Assembly: GCA_964235605.1 (NCBI GenBank)
Contig: CAXSCR010000003.1
Span: 1-64,000, forward strand
Direction of reading: 5' to 3'
Source of the DNA: DATCRE01 sp964235605
GTDB lineage: Bacteria; Bacteroidota; Bacteroidia; Cytophagales; Cyclobacteriaceae
Length of the DNA stretch: 64,000 nt
Position 1 is the stretch's first letter, and each line of letters starts with the position of its first letter. The notes beneath the pieces were generated by a model. That model did not search any database, was not told the origin of the DNA, and saw only the letters and a list, made by a program, of their open reading frames with translations. This document shows, piece after piece, positions 1-8,696 of this stretch. The position numbers and the translations under genes were made by a program.

Positions 1-192
1 TGAAGATACCTACTGGGTAACTTAGAAATGTTTCACCGTTCTTGCACTTACGGATACCCATCTCACGGATTTAGCACAGCGCGATAAAAGCAATTTCTCT
101 GTAGGTTAGGTATGCTTTATAATATATAGGCTATGTTTATAGGCTTTGAGGGGCAATGTCATTACCTCAGTCACAGGGGCCTTCGAATGATT
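1..192. other. Left-edge non-coding stretch
   Basis: No supportable gene lies here. On the minus strand there is a loosely protein-like reading broken by a stop, but no family was recognised. It lies downstream of the decayed rlmF. Confidence 0.3.
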
Positions 193-590
193 TTAACGCC
201 ATTTCGTATCCACCCATTTTCTTTTCTGTTCTGGTGTGAAGAATGTCCAAGCAACAACGCGGCTTGTTTATTTCCTTGCTAATTGGAGTGGTTCTTAACC
301 TCAACGGCTGCATATGCTAGTGCTTTGTAAGCATTACTAAGATTAGATTGTTTTGAAAGTATAGTGGAGAACCAAAAAAGAAATCAGAGAACTGGTTACT
401 TTAAGCAATCATGTTAGTTACAAATTTGGCTTCACCCCCATCGCACCACAATTCATTACTTTTACCTCCGAAGTTAACGATTGGTTTACAAAATTCTTTA
501 TGTTTTAAGTTTCCCAATTTACATGCTGTGCCTAATTGCGCTTTTAATGAGGCATGAAACGGAGGGTTACAAATAGAGAGATGGATGCAT
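193..590 (-). pseudogene. rlmF: Decayed rlmF (23S rRNA adenine-N6 methyltransferase) C-terminal remnant
   Basis: Reading the minus strand gives pieces of an RlmF/METTL16-type 23S rRNA m6A methyltransferase in three frames. The first piece, entering near 580, carries the catalytic motif CNPPFHAS (NPPF at 557-568) and then the family hallmark around NFGGKSNELWCDGGEAKF, and meets a stop near 409. A second frame continues with FWFSTILSKQSNL and YKAL...VEVK. A third frame ends with VVAWTFFTPEQKRKW and a stop at 193-195. Together they follow the expected order of the C-terminal half of RlmF. The N-terminal half is absent: homology stops just before a repeat that starts near 599. At least two frameshifts and one nonsense codon make it non-functional. 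The family assignment rests on recognised motifs, not on a search. Confidence 0.75.
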
Positions 591-598
591 TTGGATTA

Positions 599-703
599 AC
601 AGCAGCGAGCCACCAACGTGGTGGCTCATCATTTTCGATTTCTGTTCAGGGCTGTTCGCCTTGCTGAACCGACGTGAACAGATTATCAGTACCAACTGCA
701 ATT
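599..703. repeat. 105-bp interspersed repeat, copy A
   Basis: This stretch aligns over its whole length with 16462-16566, also 105 bp. Shared blocks include ACAG-AGCG, CCACCA, ATTTCTGT, TGTTCG-CTTGCTGAA and CTGCAATT. Copy A contains a perfect 8-bp inverted repeat, GAGCCACC/GGTGGCTC at 607-614 and 620-627, with a 5-nt loop. It abuts the point where the decayed rlmF loses homology, so it may mark the rearrangement breakpoint. Confidence 0.6.
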
Positions 704-746
704 ATCATTATAGAATTCTAGACTACTTATCGTTGACGTCAATAAC

Positions 747-1109
747 TTAATTTTGGGAAAAATGATCTTTCACAAAAGCATGTTGTTGATTGTCGGTCAT
801 TTTATCGGCCTGCTTAACCTCTATTTTAACTTTTGAAAAGTGTTGATCTGCTAATAAGATATTATACAATTCATTTTTAGCGTCAGTAGGACCAAAAAGA
901 AGAACAGAATCATAATTTAAGATAGACTTTCCCAATGTCTTGTAATAATCTGCATGTTGATGTTGTTCTTTTACATTCGTCCGGCTTTCTCCCTTACCCT
1001 CGTGGGTAACGTTAGAATCAATAGTCGTGGTTTCAGTAGAATCAGTCGCAAACTCCATTAAATGCGCACTCTGATGATCCATCCAAATGCCTAATTTTTT
1101 TTTTGTCAT
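747..1109 (-). CDS. Small bacterial eRF1-like (host-attachment-type) protein
   Basis: A 120-residue soluble protein with an ATG start. It begins KKLGIWMDHQSAHLMEF, the pattern seen at the start of Bacteroidota proteins related to domain 3 of eRF1/Pelota (bacterial eRF1-like or 'host attachment' families). A central YYKTLGKSILNYDSVLLFGP segment and a C-terminal KIEVKQADKMTDNQQHAFVKDHF segment fit the same alpha/beta fold: a conserved GP after a beta strand and a terminal 'VxxHF'. No catalytic residues are obvious. A ribosome-associated or stress role is inferred from the family only. It is transcribed alone and converges on the rlmF remnant region. The gap of more than 800 bp upstream holds repeats. 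Confidence 0.6.
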   Translation of the reverse strand: MTKKKLGIWMDHQSAHLMEFATDSTETTTIDSNVTHEGKGESRTNVKEQHQHADYYKTLGKSILNYDSVLLFGPTDAKNELYNILLADQHFSKVKIEVKQADKMTDNQQHAFVKDHFSQN

Positions 1110-1482
1110 AAATTTTTAGTTGTTTATATAAACCGTCATGGTGTATCAATAAATTCCAAATTATATTGGCCTTGAAAGAAGCATATACATTCGCTCTGTA
1201 AACATAAGCGCTTGGGAATATGAAGTGTTGTGCATTTATAATACACATGGTAAAGATTGAAATTTTCATGCCATCATTAGCAATCCTCCTAGCATATACT
1301 ACTTGTTGCTGCTGGTTTTCATTATGGTTCAACGATTATAAATACAATGTCTCAATGTTATACACATGGTTTTATCATAGATGAGAACCACCCAAAATAA
1401 AAATCGGTAGATAAGATTCAACCCTGTTTTGAAGTGGATCTATGTTCACACAGGTAAATTTTTGCGGCTCATATACAGCTAA
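1110..1482. other. Intergenic region upstream of the eRF1-like gene
   Basis: No gene is supported here. A 96-codon minus-strand ORF spanning 1042-1332 overlaps the start of the eRF1-like gene in another frame and has no recognisable domain, so I treat it as non-coding. Confidence 0.4.
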
Positions 1483-1697
1483 GTGAATCTACCATAGATA
1501 TGAACTAAGATGACTAAGTGCTATATGGACGATATATTGGAAGCTTGAATCTCATAGAGATAAAAGTCCTGTAAGAACGATATACTGTTAGGTTGAATTT
1601 CACAGAGATGTAAGTCGTGTAGGAACGCTATTATATCGTAGCTACGGCACTTGTTTTCGTTGTAATAATATCTACCTATATATCATCCCTCCAGATT
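1483..1697. repeat. Degenerate tandem array plus an interspersed element
   Basis: Two 48-bp units start at 1543 and 1591 and match at most positions (TTGAAT-T-CA-AGAGAT, AAGTC-TGTA-GAACG-TAT). A more diverged relative starts near 1483. The array runs into a segment (1621-1697) whose reverse complement matches 11304-11375. Shared blocks include GGAGGGAT-ATATATAGGTAG and ACAAGTGCCGTAG. The whole looks like a decayed member of a dispersed non-coding repeat family. Confidence 0.6.
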
Positions 1698-2001
1698 TTA
1701 ACGGCCAGAGTATGGACTTAGGACAAGTGGAGAGAATGTTTTAGTAAAACAGCGAGCAAAAAAAAACTTCTATAAACTTTAAACGGCTTGTTAAATGATC
1801 TTTCTACTTACTGATATTTTCTACCGGGATGCCATGGCGTTGTGACTGAATTCTCTTGAACGCGTAGAAGATCGTCATTTATGAAGGTAGCGCTAATCAC
1901 TAAAGCCTTCCATCTATCCAACTAATAATAATTAGTGGATATAACTTAATTAGTGGTACAATTATTTGATTGAATGTGTGCTATATATAAACAAACCACA
2001 T

Positions 2002-2973
2002 ATGTTCTACCACGTTCAATCACTTATTAATGAAATTGTAGCCGATGAACCAGATCCATCAGCGGCTAATGCGCTACAAGAAGGCCTCGGCGGTCAGTTT
2101 GGAGAGATGCGTACAATGATGCAGTATCTTTTTCAAAGCTTTAATTTTAGAGGCACTGCCAAGCCTTATCTCGACCTTATACAAGGTGTAGGTATTGAAG
2201 AGATTAGCCATGTTGAGCTCATTTCAAAAACGATTAGTCAATTACTAGATGGAGCCCCAGAATACCATGGCAAAAAGTTTGAAACACCAGGAAAGGGTGG
2301 CCAAGCAACTATGAATATGGCCAAAGATCAAATGAATCCACATCATTTTATTGTAGGCGCGCAAGGGGCTTTACCGGTTGATGCAGCAGGTAATCCATGG
2401 AGTGGGTCTTATGTTCATAGCCATGGAAATTTAGTTCTTGACCTTATGGACAATTTAGTACTTGAGGCTACTGGCCGCATGCAAAAATGTAGAATCTATC
2501 AAATGTCAGAGAACAAGACCCTAAGAGCCACTGTGGCCTTTCTTATTGTTCGTGATGAAGCGCATCAAGCCGCCTTTGCTAAAGCGCTAGAGACGCTTGG
2601 TGTAGATTGGGGAAAGGTTTTACCTATTCCAAAATTTGATTCTACAAAATATCCAGAAGTTAAACGGTTGCTAGATGCCGGGATACACCGTGAACAATAT
2701 CATTTTAGATTAGACGGATCAGAAATGGAGAAGATATTCTCGGGTGCCGCCCCAGTAGGAGATAAATCTGAACTAGTAACTTTAAAAGAACCTAGAGAAA
2801 GTTATCCGATCCCAACCGCTCCAGAGCGACCAGAAGAGTTTTCTCCGGGCCTTGATCCTGATTTGCAAGAGTTAGCGGATGCCTTTACCGAGTTCAAAGA
2901 AAAGATGGTTAACCCAAAAAAGACTACCCAAGCCAATGGTAAATCGAATGGCAAATCTAAGAACTCTAAATAA
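2002..2973 (+). CDS. Manganese catalase
   Basis: Non-haem dimanganese catalase (about 323 aa) that dismutates hydrogen peroxide to water and oxygen in the cytoplasm. The ATG at 2002 is preferred over an in-frame TTG at 1966, because the family normally begins MFYHV and then a PDP motif, exactly as here. The four-helix ferritin-like core shows the expected metal-ligand segments: GEMRTMMQYLFQ (Glu), EEISHVELI (Glu and His), the LVLEATGR helix (Glu) and VRDEAHQAAF (Glu and His). A GLDPDLQELADAF tail is followed by a Lys/Asn/Ser-rich end. A strong terminator follows at 3002-3038. Neighbouring stress proteins (USPs, YciE-like) suggest a peroxide or general stress role. Confidence 0.95.
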   Translation: MFYHVQSLINEIVADEPDPSAANALQEGLGGQFGEMRTMMQYLFQSFNFRGTAKPYLDLIQGVGIEEISHVELISKTISQLLDGAPEYHGKKFETPGKGGQATMNMAKDQMNPHHFIVGAQGALPVDAAGNPWSGSYVHSHGNLVLDLMDNLVLEATGRMQKCRIYQMSENKTLRATVAFLIVRDEAHQAAFAKALETLGVDWGKVLPIPKFDSTKYPEVKRLLDAGIHREQYHFRLDGSEMEKIFSGAAPVGDKSELVTLKEPRESYPIPTAPERPEEFSPGLDPDLQELADAFTEFKEKMVNPKKTTQANGKSNGKSKNSK

Positions 2974-3001
2974 TAAAAACATAATATTTTAACCTAAAGC
3001 G

Positions 3002-3038
3002 AATTAAGGTGCATGTTTGGGTGCACCTTAATTGTTTT
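3002..3038 (+). terminator. Rho-independent terminator of the Mn catalase gene
   Basis: A perfect 12-bp stem, AATTAAGGTGCA/TGCACCTTAATT (3002-3013 and 3022-3033), has an 8-nt loop and is followed by GTTTT. It begins 28 bp after the catalase stop codon. Confidence 0.9.
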
Positions 3039-3078
3039 AGGATCTAGGTTGATTAAAGGCTAGGCAGAGAAATCTCTT

Positions 3079-3625
3079 CTAAGTTTTTATATCAAACTTA
3101 TCCCTTCTGGCTGCTAGCTTCGAGCTGCTAGTTCGATTTTTTATAGTTTTATGCAGGTGACTCGGGTTCATGTTAAGGATTTGTATTCCTGACCAGGTGG
3201 CATAACCTAAAATCATCTCTTCAACTTTAAAATGGCCGGAAGTACCCATTACTACAAGATCAACTTTATGATCAGCAATGGTGGTGCTATGCCATGATAA
3301 GGATTTCCCATTCTTAGTATCTGCTTTACAAGTACGCCTGTGGTTTCAATTTTTTCGGCTTGTTCAAGCAATTGAATTTTATTTCTTTCAATAACTTAAA
3401 CGTAAATAACCTGTCTTCCCAACTGTCGTGATCACCAACCTGGCCTTCTACATTAAATGATTCTTTTGTTGGCTGTTCAACAATGTGCAGTAGAATAATT
3501 TCGGCAGCAGCCTTTTTTGCTATTTCTGCAGCGACTTCAAGCGCCCATTGTGCTGCTTTAGAAAAGTCAGTAGGAACAAGAATTTTTTCATAGGTGTCTG
3601 TTTTAAAATTAAGGTACAATAACAA
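3079..3625 (-). pseudogene. Frameshifted universal stress protein
   Basis: A second USP-domain gene follows the intact one and is broken. The N-terminal part, KILVPTDFSKAAQWALEVAA then EIILLHIVEQ, is clear and open to about 3408. A +1 frame then gives KIQLLEQAEKIETTGVLVKQ, and a further frame gives IADHKVDLVVMGTSGHFKVE, the nucleotide-loop region of USPs (normally VVMGTxGxxG). These pieces are in the right order for one USP of about 150 residues. No ATG precedes the reading; only a TTG at 3623-3625, overlapping the stop of the upstream USP, is available. At least two frameshifts are needed. The extreme C-terminus is also altered. Confidence 0.75.
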
Positions 3626-4007
3626 GTGGTATATGCAGATGCGCTACCAGATCATCAAAGGTTTCTTTATTTAAGGTGGTCATGCTTTTACCCATTACCA
3701 AAAATCCAATGCTATTTTTTTTGTTATGCTCTTCTACCCTGTCTGTAACAAAACCAACTTCGGTTTTAAAGTCGTAAGAGATTGCTCTTCCAGCTAGTAA
3801 CTCTTTTTCAAGAAGATTAAAGTTATGCCACGCATCTTCCTCTATTTTTCTTTTCATGGCAATGACTTCACCATATTGTTTGAAAAGGCGATAGGTAAAA
3901 AGTATGGTAAGATGCGCACCAAGTGTCATAGCCAGGCAAATAGAGCATTTCAACGCTTCTTTTGAAGAATCTGAAAAATCCGTGGTACACAATATCCCCT
4001 TTGTCAT
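3609..4007 (-). CDS. Universal stress protein (UspA family)
   Basis: Single-domain cytoplasmic USP of 132 residues. It opens with MTKGILCTTDFSDSSKEAL (beta1 and the loop with the conserved Asp), has HLTILFTYRL (beta2), and ends FLVMGKSMTTLNKETFDDLV then IPLVIVP (beta4 and beta5). The usual ATP-binding GxxGxxxxxxxGS loop is not recognisable: here the sequence is MGKSMTTLN. The protein is therefore more like the non-ATP-binding UspA group; that is inference. It diverges from the kinase gene at 4142 and precedes the broken second USP, so the two once formed a tandem pair. Confidence 0.85.
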   Translation of the reverse strand: MTKGILCTTDFSDSSKEALKCSICLAMTLGAHLTILFTYRLFKQYGEVIAMKRKIEEDAWHNFNLLEKELLAGRAISYDFKTEVGFVTDRVEEHNKKNSIGFLVMGKSMTTLNKETFDDLVAHLHIPLVIVP

Positions 4008-4141
4008 ATTGCTTTCGAGAAAACATTATTAATAAACAAAAATAAACTTCGTTGAATTCTGAAACATGGATATTCATCACGCGTGAAAATGATTTTTATC
4101 ATATTTACTAGTAATTAAATTATACCTTAGTAAAATAGTTT

Positions 4142-5380
4142 ATGGATCTTTCAATAATGACTAACGAGGCCCTTCGTGAAATACTTCAGAGTATGTCAGA
4201 GGGAATTGTCATGGTTAACCAATCAGGGCAAATAGCCATTACCAACCAGGTGGCTGAACAACTTTTTGGTTTTGAAAAACGTGAACTTAATGGTATGATG
4301 TTAGAAAGATTGCTACCTGAGCGCTACCGGGGACGTCATTTATCGTTTAGACATGGCTTCAATGAGCACCCTGAACCCAGGAGAATGGGCATTGGGCGTG
4401 ATTTAACAGCTCTTCGTAAAGATGGTAGCGAGTTTCCTGTTGAAATAAGCTTAAGTTACACAAGGATTGAAGGCGAATTATTTATAATGGCCTTTATCAG
4501 CGATATTTCATTGCGCAAAGCAGCGGAAGATGGATTAAAGCGAAGTGAAGAACAGCTTATTGTCTATGCAGCTGAACTGGAACAAAAGGTTCAGGCGCGA
4601 ACGGAGGCATTGAATAAGTCAATTCTTAGGTTAGAGGAAGAAGTAAAGGTGAGAAAAAAGGCAGAAGAAGAGGCGCGAAGAGCACTTGAAAAAGAACGGG
4701 AATTAAATGAGCTTAAATCAAAATTCGTTTCTATTGCATCACACGAATTCAGAACGCCGCTAAGTACCGTGATGAGCTCAGCTGCACTCATCCAACAATA
4801 TAAAGACAAAGGTGACTTGGATAAAGTTGATAAACATGTACATCGAATAAAGTCATCTGTTAATCACCTAACGCTTATATTGAATGATTTTCTTTCACTT
4901 GGGAAATTGGAGGAAGGCAAAGTTAACATTAATTACGAAAGTATTAACCTCTATGATTTTATGAATGAAATCAGTGAAGAAGTTAAATCGTTTTTTAAAG
5001 ATGGACAGCAAATAGTAATCCAATGTAATGATGCTCATCACATAGATTCCGATCCTGGAATTATTCGAAATATCCTTTTTAATTTAATTTCAAACGCAAG
5101 TAAATACTCAGATGTTAACCAGACCATTTTTGTAACCTGCTCTAAAAATGAAGAAGGGTTTAATTTTATTATACGAGATGAGGGTATCGGCATTCCTAAA
5201 GTGGATCATAAACACTTATTCGATCGTTTCTTCCGTGCAAGCAACGCAGGAAATATACAAGGCACAGGCCTTGGCTTAAATATAGTAAGGCGCTATCTCA
5301 GTCTGTTAAATGGAACAATAACATTTACAAGTGAAGACCATAAGGGTAGTACATTTACTGTGACAATTCCTAGGAACTGA
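4142..5380 (+). CDS. PAS-domain sensor histidine kinase
   Basis: A 412-residue soluble hybrid-less kinase without membrane segments. An N-terminal PAS domain (about residues 8-130, LREILQSMSEGIVMVNQSGQ and the PAC part LSYTRIEGELFIMAFISDIS) is followed by a coiled coil (about 135-185), then the HisKA dimerisation domain with the phospho-acceptor His201 in IASHEFRTPLS. An HATPase_c domain follows with N-box NILFNLISNASKYS, G1 DEGIGIP and G2 GTGLGLNIVRRY. The stop lies 4 bp before the downstream regulator, so the two are certainly co-transcribed and form a cognate pair. The PAS domain sets the input (redox, haem or ligand), which cannot be told from sequence. Confidence 0.93.
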   Translation: MDLSIMTNEALREILQSMSEGIVMVNQSGQIAITNQVAEQLFGFEKRELNGMMLERLLPERYRGRHLSFRHGFNEHPEPRRMGIGRDLTALRKDGSEFPVEISLSYTRIEGELFIMAFISDISLRKAAEDGLKRSEEQLIVYAAELEQKVQARTEALNKSILRLEEEVKVRKKAEEEARRALEKERELNELKSKFVSIASHEFRTPLSTVMSSAALIQQYKDKGDLDKVDKHVHRIKSSVNHLTLILNDFLSLGKLEEGKVNINYESINLYDFMNEISEEVKSFFKDGQQIVIQCNDAHHIDSDPGIIRNILFNLISNASKYSDVNQTIFVTCSKNEEGFNFIIRDEGIGIPKVDHKHLFDRFFRASNAGNIQGTGLGLNIVRRYLSLLNGTITFTSEDHKGSTFTVTIPRN

Positions 5381-5384
5381 TTAT

Positions 5385-6446
5385 ATGAAAAAAATACTAC
5401 TAATAGAAGATAACCTTGAAGTAAGGGAGAATACTTCAGAGATTCTCGAGCTCGCAGGTTTTACTGTGCTTACTGCATCCAATGGTAAGATTGGTGTCGA
5501 CCTCGCGCAGAAAGAAACACCAAACCTGATAATCTGTGATATTATGATGCCTGAGCTTGATGGCTACGGCGTATTACATATACTCAACAAGAAGCCTGAG
5601 ACGGCAACTATACCTTTCATTTTTCTAACTGCTAAAACAGAAAAAACAGATATACGCAAAGGAATGAACCTCGGCGCCGACGATTATCTGCCAAAACCGT
5701 TTGATGATACAGATTTATTGAATGCCATCGAAGCCAGGTTTCAAAAGGCTACCATGCATAAAAAAGTTTACGAAAGTACAGAAGATGGCCTTAGCAACTT
5801 TATTTACGATGCAAAGAAAGTGCTGAACATGAAAGACTTGTGTAAGGATAAAAAAGTGAAAATCGTTAAAAAGAAAAAGGAAGTTTTCTCTGAAGGCGAT
5901 ACACCTTTACATGTTTTTTTTATTAAATCAGGAAGTGTCAAAGTGTTCAAGTCTCACCCGGATGGAAAAGAGTTAATTACAAACATTTATAATGCAAATG
6001 ATTTTTTTGGCTTTGAACCCATTTTAGAATCAACTGTGTATCAGGAGTCAGCCATTACCATGCAAGATTCAGAAATTATCACTTTCCCGAAGTATGATTT
6101 CACAATGCTTCTGCAAAGTCATCCTGATGTATCTGCCGGATTCATTTCACTATTGTGTAAAAAGGTTAGTGAAAAAGAACTACAACTAATGAATCTGGCT
6201 TATAACTCAGTACGACAACGTACGGCTGAAGCATTACTAAAGATTCAACAACTAAAAGATAAAAATGAAGTCATACAAATTCCGAGAGACGATCTTGCCA
6301 AAATGGTAGGCACTGCATCGGAATCAATCATTCGTGTTCTCTCTGATTTTAAAGATGAAGGCTTAATACAAATAGAAGCAGGTAAAATAAAAATTCTGCA
6401 TCCAGAAAAATTACAAAAGGTAGTACGATGGAATGTAGCGCGGTGA
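5385..6446 (+). CDS. REC-cNMP-Crp/Fnr fused response regulator
   Basis: A 353-residue response regulator with an unusual output. Residues 1-120 are a receiver domain (phospho-acceptor Asp52 in LIICDIMMPELDGYG, conserved Lys in DDYLPKPFD). Residues about 155-270 form a cyclic-nucleotide-binding-like beta barrel (FSEGDTPLHVFFIKSGSVKV, FFGFEPIL). The last 75 or so are a Crp-type winged helix (RQRTAEALLKI, IPRDDLAKMVGTASESIIRV, LSDFKDEGLI). Phosphorylation by the kinase encoded 4 bp upstream would control DNA binding by a Crp/Fnr-like module. Its likely targets are the surrounding stress and low-oxygen genes, by inference from position. A MITE begins 41 bp downstream. Confidence 0.93.
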   Translation: MKKILLIEDNLEVRENTSEILELAGFTVLTASNGKIGVDLAQKETPNLIICDIMMPELDGYGVLHILNKKPETATIPFIFLTAKTEKTDIRKGMNLGADDYLPKPFDDTDLLNAIEARFQKATMHKKVYESTEDGLSNFIYDAKKVLNMKDLCKDKKVKIVKKKKEVFSEGDTPLHVFFIKSGSVKVFKSHPDGKELITNIYNANDFFGFEPILESTVYQESAITMQDSEIITFPKYDFTMLLQSHPDVSAGFISLLCKKVSEKELQLMNLAYNSVRQRTAEALLKIQQLKDKNEVIQIPRDDLAKMVGTASESIIRVLSDFKDEGLIQIEAGKIKILHPEKLQKVVRWNVAR

Positions 6447-6486
6447 CGTCTGTTATATTTTATCCATCAGCTCTGTTAGCAAGGTA

Positions 6487-6829
6487 TTAATCCTACTTTG
6501 TCAAGTTAGTGTTTAAATACTTTACTGACTAGAATCGGCAAGAATGCCCGATCAAAAGCATCTCCTTCCGCGGCAATAAAATATTTAGCCAGATCACATG
6601 TGCAGTGCCGCAGTGAACCTATTAAAAGTACGCGCAGGCTTTTAGCAAGCCTGCGCGTACTTTTAATGGCAAACGTCCTTTCCGCCATGCGGATAGGATA
6701 CTTAAACTCAACCACAACTCTGATGCATTACCTCTTGGCAATTTTAATTAGCTGCAAAACAACGTCAGCTGGATTTGGGGTCAAATTTTTCGATTACCAA
6801 TATTTGGTAACTTGACAAAGTAAAATTAA
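6487..6829. mobile_element. MITE-like element, copy 1 (343 bp)
   Basis: This matches 59868-60210 along its entire 343 bp. It is bounded by terminal inverted repeats, TTAATCCTACTTTGTCAAGT on the left and the reverse complement of TTAATTTTACTTTGTCAAGT on the right. A central perfect 20-bp inverted repeat (6621-6640 and 6648-6667, 7-nt loop) can form a strong hairpin. No transposase is encoded: the short ORFs inside are not conserved as proteins. Both copies lie just behind the 3' end of a gene. The terminal TTAA could be part of the repeat or a target duplication. Confidence 0.85.
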
Positions 6830-7253
6830 CTACAACTACGCTTTATAAACTGTTCGGAGATTAGCGACAAAATATTATATCCACCACCTGCTGTTCATCA
6901 TAGGATGTATGTCCCTGATCAAAAATAAAACACGTGCAATCAAGAGGCATCCCGAAATTATAAGCATGGTTGTTGTAACCTTCTTAAAACTCAGGCTGTA
7001 TCGTTTAACTAGGTATTGAAATACTGTTGTTAGTTAGACCCAACATAACAAGTGAAATCATAATTGATCATACTGAAATGAATATGAAGCACCCATAAGA
7101 AAAGATAATATTAATATAATGCAGACTGCTCAATTGGTTTCTTACTTAAACATTACTTCCTTATTAGTTATCTAACCCGCTAATAAATTATTCTTCATTA
7201 CTTTGCTCATGTTAACGAATCACGCTTCTTTGGTTTGTTATTAAATAGCATGC
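6830..7253. other. Intergenic stretch with a possible gene remnant
   Basis: No intact gene. On the minus strand a short open reading ending at 6861 (HAYNFGMPLD, FDQGHTSYDEQQVVDIIF) has protein-like composition and could be a C-terminal scrap, but I do not recognise the family. Confidence 0.25.
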
Positions 7254-7397
7254 TTACTGAAGGCATATAGGTGTCTTCATACGGCCACTCTTTATACACC
7301 AATAGAATACACTTAGAAATAATACAGCTATGATTAAGCTAATGCCGATCAATAAACGAGAATACCCATAACTAATAAACGGTTCGTTCAAACTCAT
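7254..7397 (-). CDS. Possible 47-aa single-pass membrane protein overlapping the CoA-transferase 3' end
   Basis: An ATG at 7397 lies inside the last codons of the CoA-transferase gene, giving a 26-bp overlap. It opens a 47-codon frame with one strong hydrophobic helix (RLLIGISLIIAVLFLSVFYW). Such an overlap suggests translational coupling. No family was recognised. Just after the helix another frame reads VYKEWPYEDTYMPSVSMLF up to a stop near 7214, which also looks protein-like, so the gene may be frameshifted. Low confidence. Confidence 0.35.
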   Translation of the reverse strand: MSLNEPFISYGYSRLLIGISLIIAVLFLSVFYWCIKSGRMKTPICLQ

Positions 7398-8664
7398 AAT
7401 TGTGAAAGCGTTCGAAAGCTTCACGTTCCAGTGCTTCTCTGGTATTTGGGTGAGCAATAGCAATTAATGCCTTGGCGCGCTGACGCATATTCTTTCCATA
7501 GAGATAGGCAATACCATATTCTGTAACAATGTAGTGCGCATGTGCCCGTGTTGTAACAACGCCTGCACCTTGCTTTAGAAACGGAGATATACGCGAAACG
7601 CCTTTGGCAGTGATGGACGGCAAAGCTATGATGGGCTTGCCACCTTCAGAAAGTGAAGCACCACGTACGAAATCCATTTGACCACCAACGCCTGAATAAT
7701 GATAAGTGCCTATTGAATCAGAACAAACCTGACCTGTAATATCTACTTCGATGGCGCTGTTGATAGCGATGACTTTTGGATTTGAACGAATGATAGCAGT
7801 GTCATTCACATAATCTATATTCAATGCAACTATAGCAGGATTGTCGTCAACAAAATCATAAAGCTTGCGGCTTCCCAGCAAAAACGATGTAACCGTTTTA
7901 CCTCTGTATTTTTTCTTATGCTGATTGGTAATAATTCCTTTTTCTATCAGAGGTATGATGCCATCCGAAAACATTTCTGTATGAACACCTAGCTCTTTGT
8001 GATTTGTGAGACTTGCTAAAGCGGCATCAGGAATGGAGCCAATACCCATCTGAAGCGTTGACCCATCCTCTACAAGCTCTGCGCAATAAGCTCCTATACG
8101 CCTTGAGATATCGCTGCTATCAGCACTTACAACCTCAGGCAGTTCTTGTTCTACGTAAACCACAGCATCAAAGTCTGTCATCTTTATAATGCCATCACCT
8201 AACGTGCGCGGCATGCGTGGATTTACTTGAGCAATAACATATTTTGCTGTTTTAACAGCTGTCGCTGCGATATCAACGGAAACGCCAAGCGAACAAAAGC
8301 CATGTTTATCTGGTGGCGAAACCTGAACAATGGCCACATCTATTGGCAATATTCCCCTTCTGAAAAGAATGGGGATTTCACTTAAGAAGATGGGCACATA
8401 ATCGGCTCTTCCCTTATTCACTGCTTCTCTTATATTTTGAGAAACAAATAAAGAATTTATCCTGAAACTGTCTTTATATTTTTTCTCGGCAATTACAGCG
8501 TCACCTTGCATGCTTATACTCACAATTTCTACATTCCATAATTCAGCAGATCGCTCAGCCAACTTTTTAAGTAGGTAATGTGGTGTAGCTGCACCGCCAT
8601 GCACAAATACACGTTGACCAGATTTAATAATACGTACGGCTTCCTCACCCGATATATATTTCAT
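7372..8664 (-). CDS. Acetyl-CoA hydrolase/transferase family (4-hydroxybutyrate CoA-transferase-like)
   Basis: A 430-residue cytoplasmic CoA-transferase of the family that includes acetyl-CoA hydrolase and 4-hydroxybutyrate or succinate CoA-transferases. The N-terminal domain has FVHGGAATPHYLLKKLAE. The centre carries LQMGIGSIPDAALASL and the catalytic-glutamate segment HTEMFSDGIIPL, where Glu forms the acyl-glutamyl-CoA intermediate in this family. The C-terminal domain has GVGGQMDFVRGA and VTEYGIAYLYGKNMRQRAKAL, both hallmarks. The ATG start and full length fit the family. The substrate cannot be set from sequence. It lies among stress genes and is followed by an overlapping small membrane ORF. 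Confidence 0.92.
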   Translation of the reverse strand: MKYISGEEAVRIIKSGQRVFVHGGAATPHYLLKKLAERSAELWNVEIVSISMQGDAVIAEKKYKDSFRINSLFVSQNIREAVNKGRADYVPIFLSEIPILFRRGILPIDVAIVQVSPPDKHGFCSLGVSVDIAATAVKTAKYVIAQVNPRMPRTLGDGIIKMTDFDAVVYVEQELPEVVSADSSDISRRIGAYCAELVEDGSTLQMGIGSIPDAALASLTNHKELGVHTEMFSDGIIPLIEKGIITNQHKKKYRGKTVTSFLLGSRKLYDFVDDNPAIVALNIDYVNDTAIIRSNPKVIAINSAIEVDITGQVCSDSIGTYHYSGVGGQMDFVRGASLSEGGKPIIALPSITAKGVSRISPFLKQGAGVVTTRAHAHYIVTEYGIAYLYGKNMRQRAKALIAIAHPNTREALEREAFERFHNYEFERTVY

Positions 8665-8696
8665 ATTGATTTAATTAATTATTTACGTTCTCTAAT

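Noticed and set aside
1..190. Minus-strand protein-like reading
   Set aside because: Interrupted by a stop and no family recognised.
1042..1332. 96-codon minus-strand ORF
   Set aside because: Overlaps the start of the eRF1-like gene in another frame and shows no domain or conserved pattern.
4591..4809. Antisense ORF in the PAS kinase
   Set aside because: Shadow of the kinase coding sequence.
6600..6815. ORFs inside the MITE
   Set aside because: They cross the perfect hairpin and differ between the two copies, so they are not proteins.
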